Positions 25,091-27,119 of a stretch of 27,119 nucleotides of DNA are shown here, piece after piece. A model generated the notes under the pieces. It was not told where the DNA came from and made no database searches. It was given only the letters and a program-made list of their open reading frames with translations. Source of the DNA: an uncultured Oscillospiraceae bacterium (GTDB lineage Bacteria; Bacillota; Clostridia; Oscillospirales; Oscillospiraceae); the NCBI GenBank assembly GCA_934590505.1, contig CAKTPC010000013.1, forward strand, positions 1 to 27,119. Direction: 5' to 3'. The position numbers and the translations under genes were made by a program. Each line of letters begins with the position of its first letter. Positions within the stretch are counted from its first letter, which is position 1.

Positions 25091-26311
25091 TTAATGTCTT
25101 GTGTTTGTGCCCTTTTTAGGGTCTTGTGTTTGTTTTGTATTTTGCGAATCTATTCTCGGCGAAAATCCGGTGTGCTTTTTGTACATTTTGCTGAACTGCG
25201 CATAGTCCTTATAGCCGACCAGCTGAGCTACCATGACAAGCGGAATGCCATCATGGATAAGCTCCCGCGCCTTGCCTATCCTGACCTTTATAAGATATTC
25301 CTGAAAGCTGCAGCCTATGTCTCTCTTGAAGATCGTCGACAGATACGAGGTCGAAAGGTGAGCCATCTTTGCCAGCTCGCTCAGCTTTATATCCGTCATG
25401 TAGCTCTCGTTTATGTATTCCTTGATGAAGTCGACATAGTTGTAATGCCCGGGATTGCTGAACATTATGTTCTCCAGCTCAGAGTTGGGAACGACGGGGC
25501 TGTTTTCCTTGAAGCTCTGCGTGGCCTCAAGTATAGCCTTCTCGACCGGGATGCGCTCAAAGATTGACCCTCCGATAAAGCCCTCGCATCCACTGCCCTG
25601 ATACATATACTGCGCGTCCGCCGGCGTTTTTATCGGCCCGCCGTAGATCATCTTGACGACGTTCGGGTTCACGCTGTCCGCCGATTCAAATATCTCCTCT
25701 GCCGTCTGCCGAGCTTTCTCCAGTGTAAGTGCCTTTTTGGGCCCCAGATATCCACCATAGGTCAGGCCGAAGTGCGCGCATATGATGTCCGCCCCGGCAT
25801 CTGCCATGTCCCGCGCCTGCTCCGGCGTGAACACGAACGCGACCGTCAGCATCCTGCAGTAATGCGCAAAGCGTATCGCTTCTACCTCCTGCCTGTAGCT
25901 GAGCCCCGCCTCCTCCAGCGCTTCCCTGAATTTCCCGTCGATCATGCCGACCGTCGGATAGTTGTTGATCCCGGCAAAACCGAGGGATTTTATTTCCTGT
26001 ATGTATTCGTACATACGCTTTGTCGGGTCTGTCGCATTATAGCCGAAGAAAACAGGGATCTCTCCCGCCTGCTTCAGCAGTTCCTTGCAGGCAAACTCCA
26101 TGACAAGGTCGTTGCTGTTCGCGTAGCTCATGAATCCCGCCATGGAACTCAGGCCCATGGATCTGTATTTTCCTGAGCTGAGCGCCATGATCATATCGCT
26201 CCCGCCCATTATTGCATATTTCGTAGTCATTCCGCTTCCGACGGCCACGCCCACAAGGTGTCCGTTTTCGGCGATCTGTTCTTTAAAGTGCTCCAGATAC
26301 TCTGTGTACAT
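25091..26311 (-). CDS. TIM-barrel (PEP hydrolase family) fused to AraC-type DNA-binding domain
   Basis: This 406-residue protein has two parts. Residues 1-275 or so form a TIM barrel of the PEP_hydrolase family (HLVGVAVGSGMTTKYAIMGGSDM, SSGKYRSMGLSSMAGFMSYA, NNYPTVGMIDGKF, ADIICAHFGLTYGG, MIYGGPIKTP). Residues 295-390 are an AraC/XylS double HTH (IKLSELAKMAHLSTSYLSTI, GKARELIHDGIPLVMVAQLV, GYKDYAQFSKMYKKHTGFSP). A Lys/Thr/Gln-rich tail ends the protein. The ATG at 26311 has AGGAG at a 5-nt gap; a longer frame to 26356 lacks a site. It is the first gene of the operon and the likely local regulator. Its sensor domain is a paralogue of the operon's last gene product, so both may bind the same metabolite (inference). 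Confidence 0.9.
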   Translation of the reverse strand: MYTEYLEHFKEQIAENGHLVGVAVGSGMTTKYAIMGGSDMIMALSSGKYRSMGLSSMAGFMSYANSNDLVMEFACKELLKQAGEIPVFFGYNATDPTKRMYEYIQEIKSLGFAGINNYPTVGMIDGKFREALEEAGLSYRQEVEAIRFAHYCRMLTVAFVFTPEQARDMADAGADIICAHFGLTYGGYLGPKKALTLEKARQTAEEIFESADSVNPNVVKMIYGGPIKTPADAQYMYQGSGCEGFIGGSIFERIPVEKAILEATQSFKENSPVVPNSELENIMFSNPGHYNYVDFIKEYINESYMTDIKLSELAKMAHLSTSYLSTIFKRDIGCSFQEYLIKVRIGKARELIHDGIPLVMVAQLVGYKDYAQFSKMYKKHTGFSPRIDSQNTKQTQDPKKGTNTRH

Positions 26312-26347
26312 ACCTTCTCCTTTTGTGTTTTTATTAACCGTGTTTCC

Positions 26348-26368
26348 GCACGTCATGTGCCGACGTGC
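26348..26368 (-). promoter_or_regulatory. Inverted repeat in the leader of the right-hand operon
   Basis: GCACGTC and GACGTGC are perfect 7-bp arms around a 7-bp centre, between the predicted -10 box and the regulator start at 26311. It could be an operator for self-control by the AraC-type protein or a leader hairpin. Confidence 0.4.
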
Positions 26369-26388
26369 TTTTTGTCGAAGCTATAAAT

Positions 26389-26417
26389 ACACTACCTGGA
26401 TTGAATTGCCCTGTCAA
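26389..26417 (-). promoter_or_regulatory. Predicted promoter of the right-hand operon
   Basis: On the minus strand TTGACA (26412-26417) is a perfect -35 box. TAGTGT (26389-26394) is a moderate -10 box at 17-bp spacing, about 80 bp before the regulator start. It would drive the whole operon unless internal promoters exist. Confidence 0.5.
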
Positions 26418-26739
26418 TTGGTATTTTTTCTCAATTTTCCAACATTTTTTGTGGATTGTCGCCAAACCTGATTTTTATTATTTTTCACACGGCCATCCGT
26501 TCTTTTGTAGTTTTTTCATGATCGGCTTTCTTAACGCATGCACATGCCTCGTCGGATGGGCAGCTTCTTCATCCGGCTCCCGCATCGTCGTACCAAAAGA
26601 AAGATTCATAAACTGGATAAATGCAAACACCAGAGCTTAAAAACTGCGCCGCAATAAACAAAGAAAAAGCCCTAAAAGTTTCTCTGGCTATTTCGAAGGA
26701 CTTGTGGTATTTGTCTTTGCTGCGAAAGGGGATGAAAAC
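26418..26739. other. Intergenic stretch between operon and recombinase gene
   Basis: AT-rich spacer between divergent genes. I see no tRNA, no convincing attachment core and no gene with a supported start. The recombinase ribosome site (AAGGGG) is at its right end. Confidence 0.4.
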
Positions 26740-27119
26740 ATGGCAAAGAAAAGAGCAAACGGCGAGGGCAGCATCCGCAAGCGCAGCGACGGTCGCTGGG
26801 AGGGGCGCTATACCGTCGGGTACGATGAAAACGGCAAGGTCAAGATGAAAAACGTCCTCGGCAAAACTCAGGCTGAGGTCAAAGAAAAGCTGAAGAAGAA
26901 AATTGAAGAAGCCAAAGTTCTGGACGTCTCGAAAAGTGAGTCCTACACTGTCGCAGAATGGGCTGCACTGTGGTTTGAGATCTACGCGAAACCAAACATT
27001 CGTGAGCGCACCGCGGACTACTACAACAGATACATCACAAAGCACATCGTCCCGTGTCTCGGCGACATAAAGCTTAACAAGCTGACCGGCAGACAGATAC
27101 AGAAAATGTATAATGATCT
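26740..27119 (+). CDS. Tyrosine recombinase/integrase, 5' part (cut by window edge)
   Basis: The 126 visible codons start MAKKRANGEGSIRKRSDGRW, the arm-type DNA-binding domain common in Tn916/ICE and phage integrases of Firmicutes. A Lys/Glu-rich linker and the core-binding domain follow (YTVAEWAALWFEIYAKPNIR, YNRYITKHIVPCLGDIKLNK). The catalytic domain lies beyond the window. The ATG has AAGGGG at an 8-nt gap, and the frame is clean, unlike the decayed recombinase at 14700-15640. It probably belongs to an element extending rightward. Confidence 0.9.
   Translation, partial: MAKKRANGEGSIRKRSDGRWEGRYTVGYDENGKVKMKNVLGKTQAEVKEKLKKKIEEAKVLDVSKSESYTVAEWAALWFEIYAKPNIRERTADYYNRYITKHIVPCLGDIKLNKLTGRQIQKMYND

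Noticed and set aside
25080..25140. Repeated TCTTGTGTTTGT-like strings suggesting a short tandem repeat
   Set aside because: They encode the Lys/Thr/Gln-rich tail of the TIM-barrel/AraC protein and recur only twice, too little to call a repeat array.
1..27119. CRISPR arrays, tRNA or rRNA genes, riboswitches
   Set aside because: I looked on both strands and found no spaced repeats, cloverleaf-like genes or recognisable riboswitch cores.

Overview
The window looks like an accessory catabolic region of an anaerobic Clostridia-like gut Firmicute. This is inferred from an oxygen-labile glycyl radical enzyme with its activase, several TRAP carboxylate transporters with lipoprotein binding subunits, strong GGAGG ribosome sites, GTG/TTG starts, and Tn916-type tyrosine recombinases. 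No rRNA, tRNA or CRISPR array was seen.

Layout. (1) 1-2213, minus strand: the 5' part of an FdrA-like gene and an IlvD/EDD-family dehydratase. A DctP-type gene that has lost its signal peptide (2338-3358) lies upstream, separated by a 32-bp palindromic terminator. (2) 3359-4278: a 920-bp segment carrying an iclR promoter and most of iclR. An identical copy lies at 13605-14524, 10,246 bp away. The left iclR is complete and converges on an acyl-ACP thioesterase gene. (3) 5404-13604: an AT-richer minus-strand catabolic block, read as FAD-reductase remnant, aldose-1-epimerase-like gene, dctQ, dctM (frameshifted), dctP, SDR remnant, glycyl-radical activase, and a short (645 aa) glycyl radical enzyme. 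(4) 13605-17400: the truncated iclR copy followed by degenerate mobile-element debris (IstB fragment, tyrosine recombinase, DUF6076-like gene, XRE piece). (5) 17513-26311: a GC-rich minus-strand operon, read as TIM-barrel/AraC regulator, Tm-1-like (UPF0261) protein, dctP, dctQ, dctM, isocitrate lyase/PEP mutase-family enzyme, MmgE/PrpD, and a second TIM-barrel protein. (6) 26740 to the end: an apparently intact 5' part of a tyrosine recombinase on the plus strand.

How the parts may work together. The right-hand operon reads as an import-and-cleavage pathway: the TRAP system imports a carboxylate, a PrpD-type dehydratase/hydratase rearranges it, and a lyase related to PrpB splits it. The Tm-1-like and TIM-barrel proteins have unknown bacterial roles. 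The first gene of that operon is a paralogue of the last gene fused to an AraC DNA-binding domain, so the sensor may recognise the same ligand as the enzyme. The middle block appears to be a separate TRAP plus glycyl-radical pathway that is partly decayed. The substrates of both pathways are unknown from sequence.
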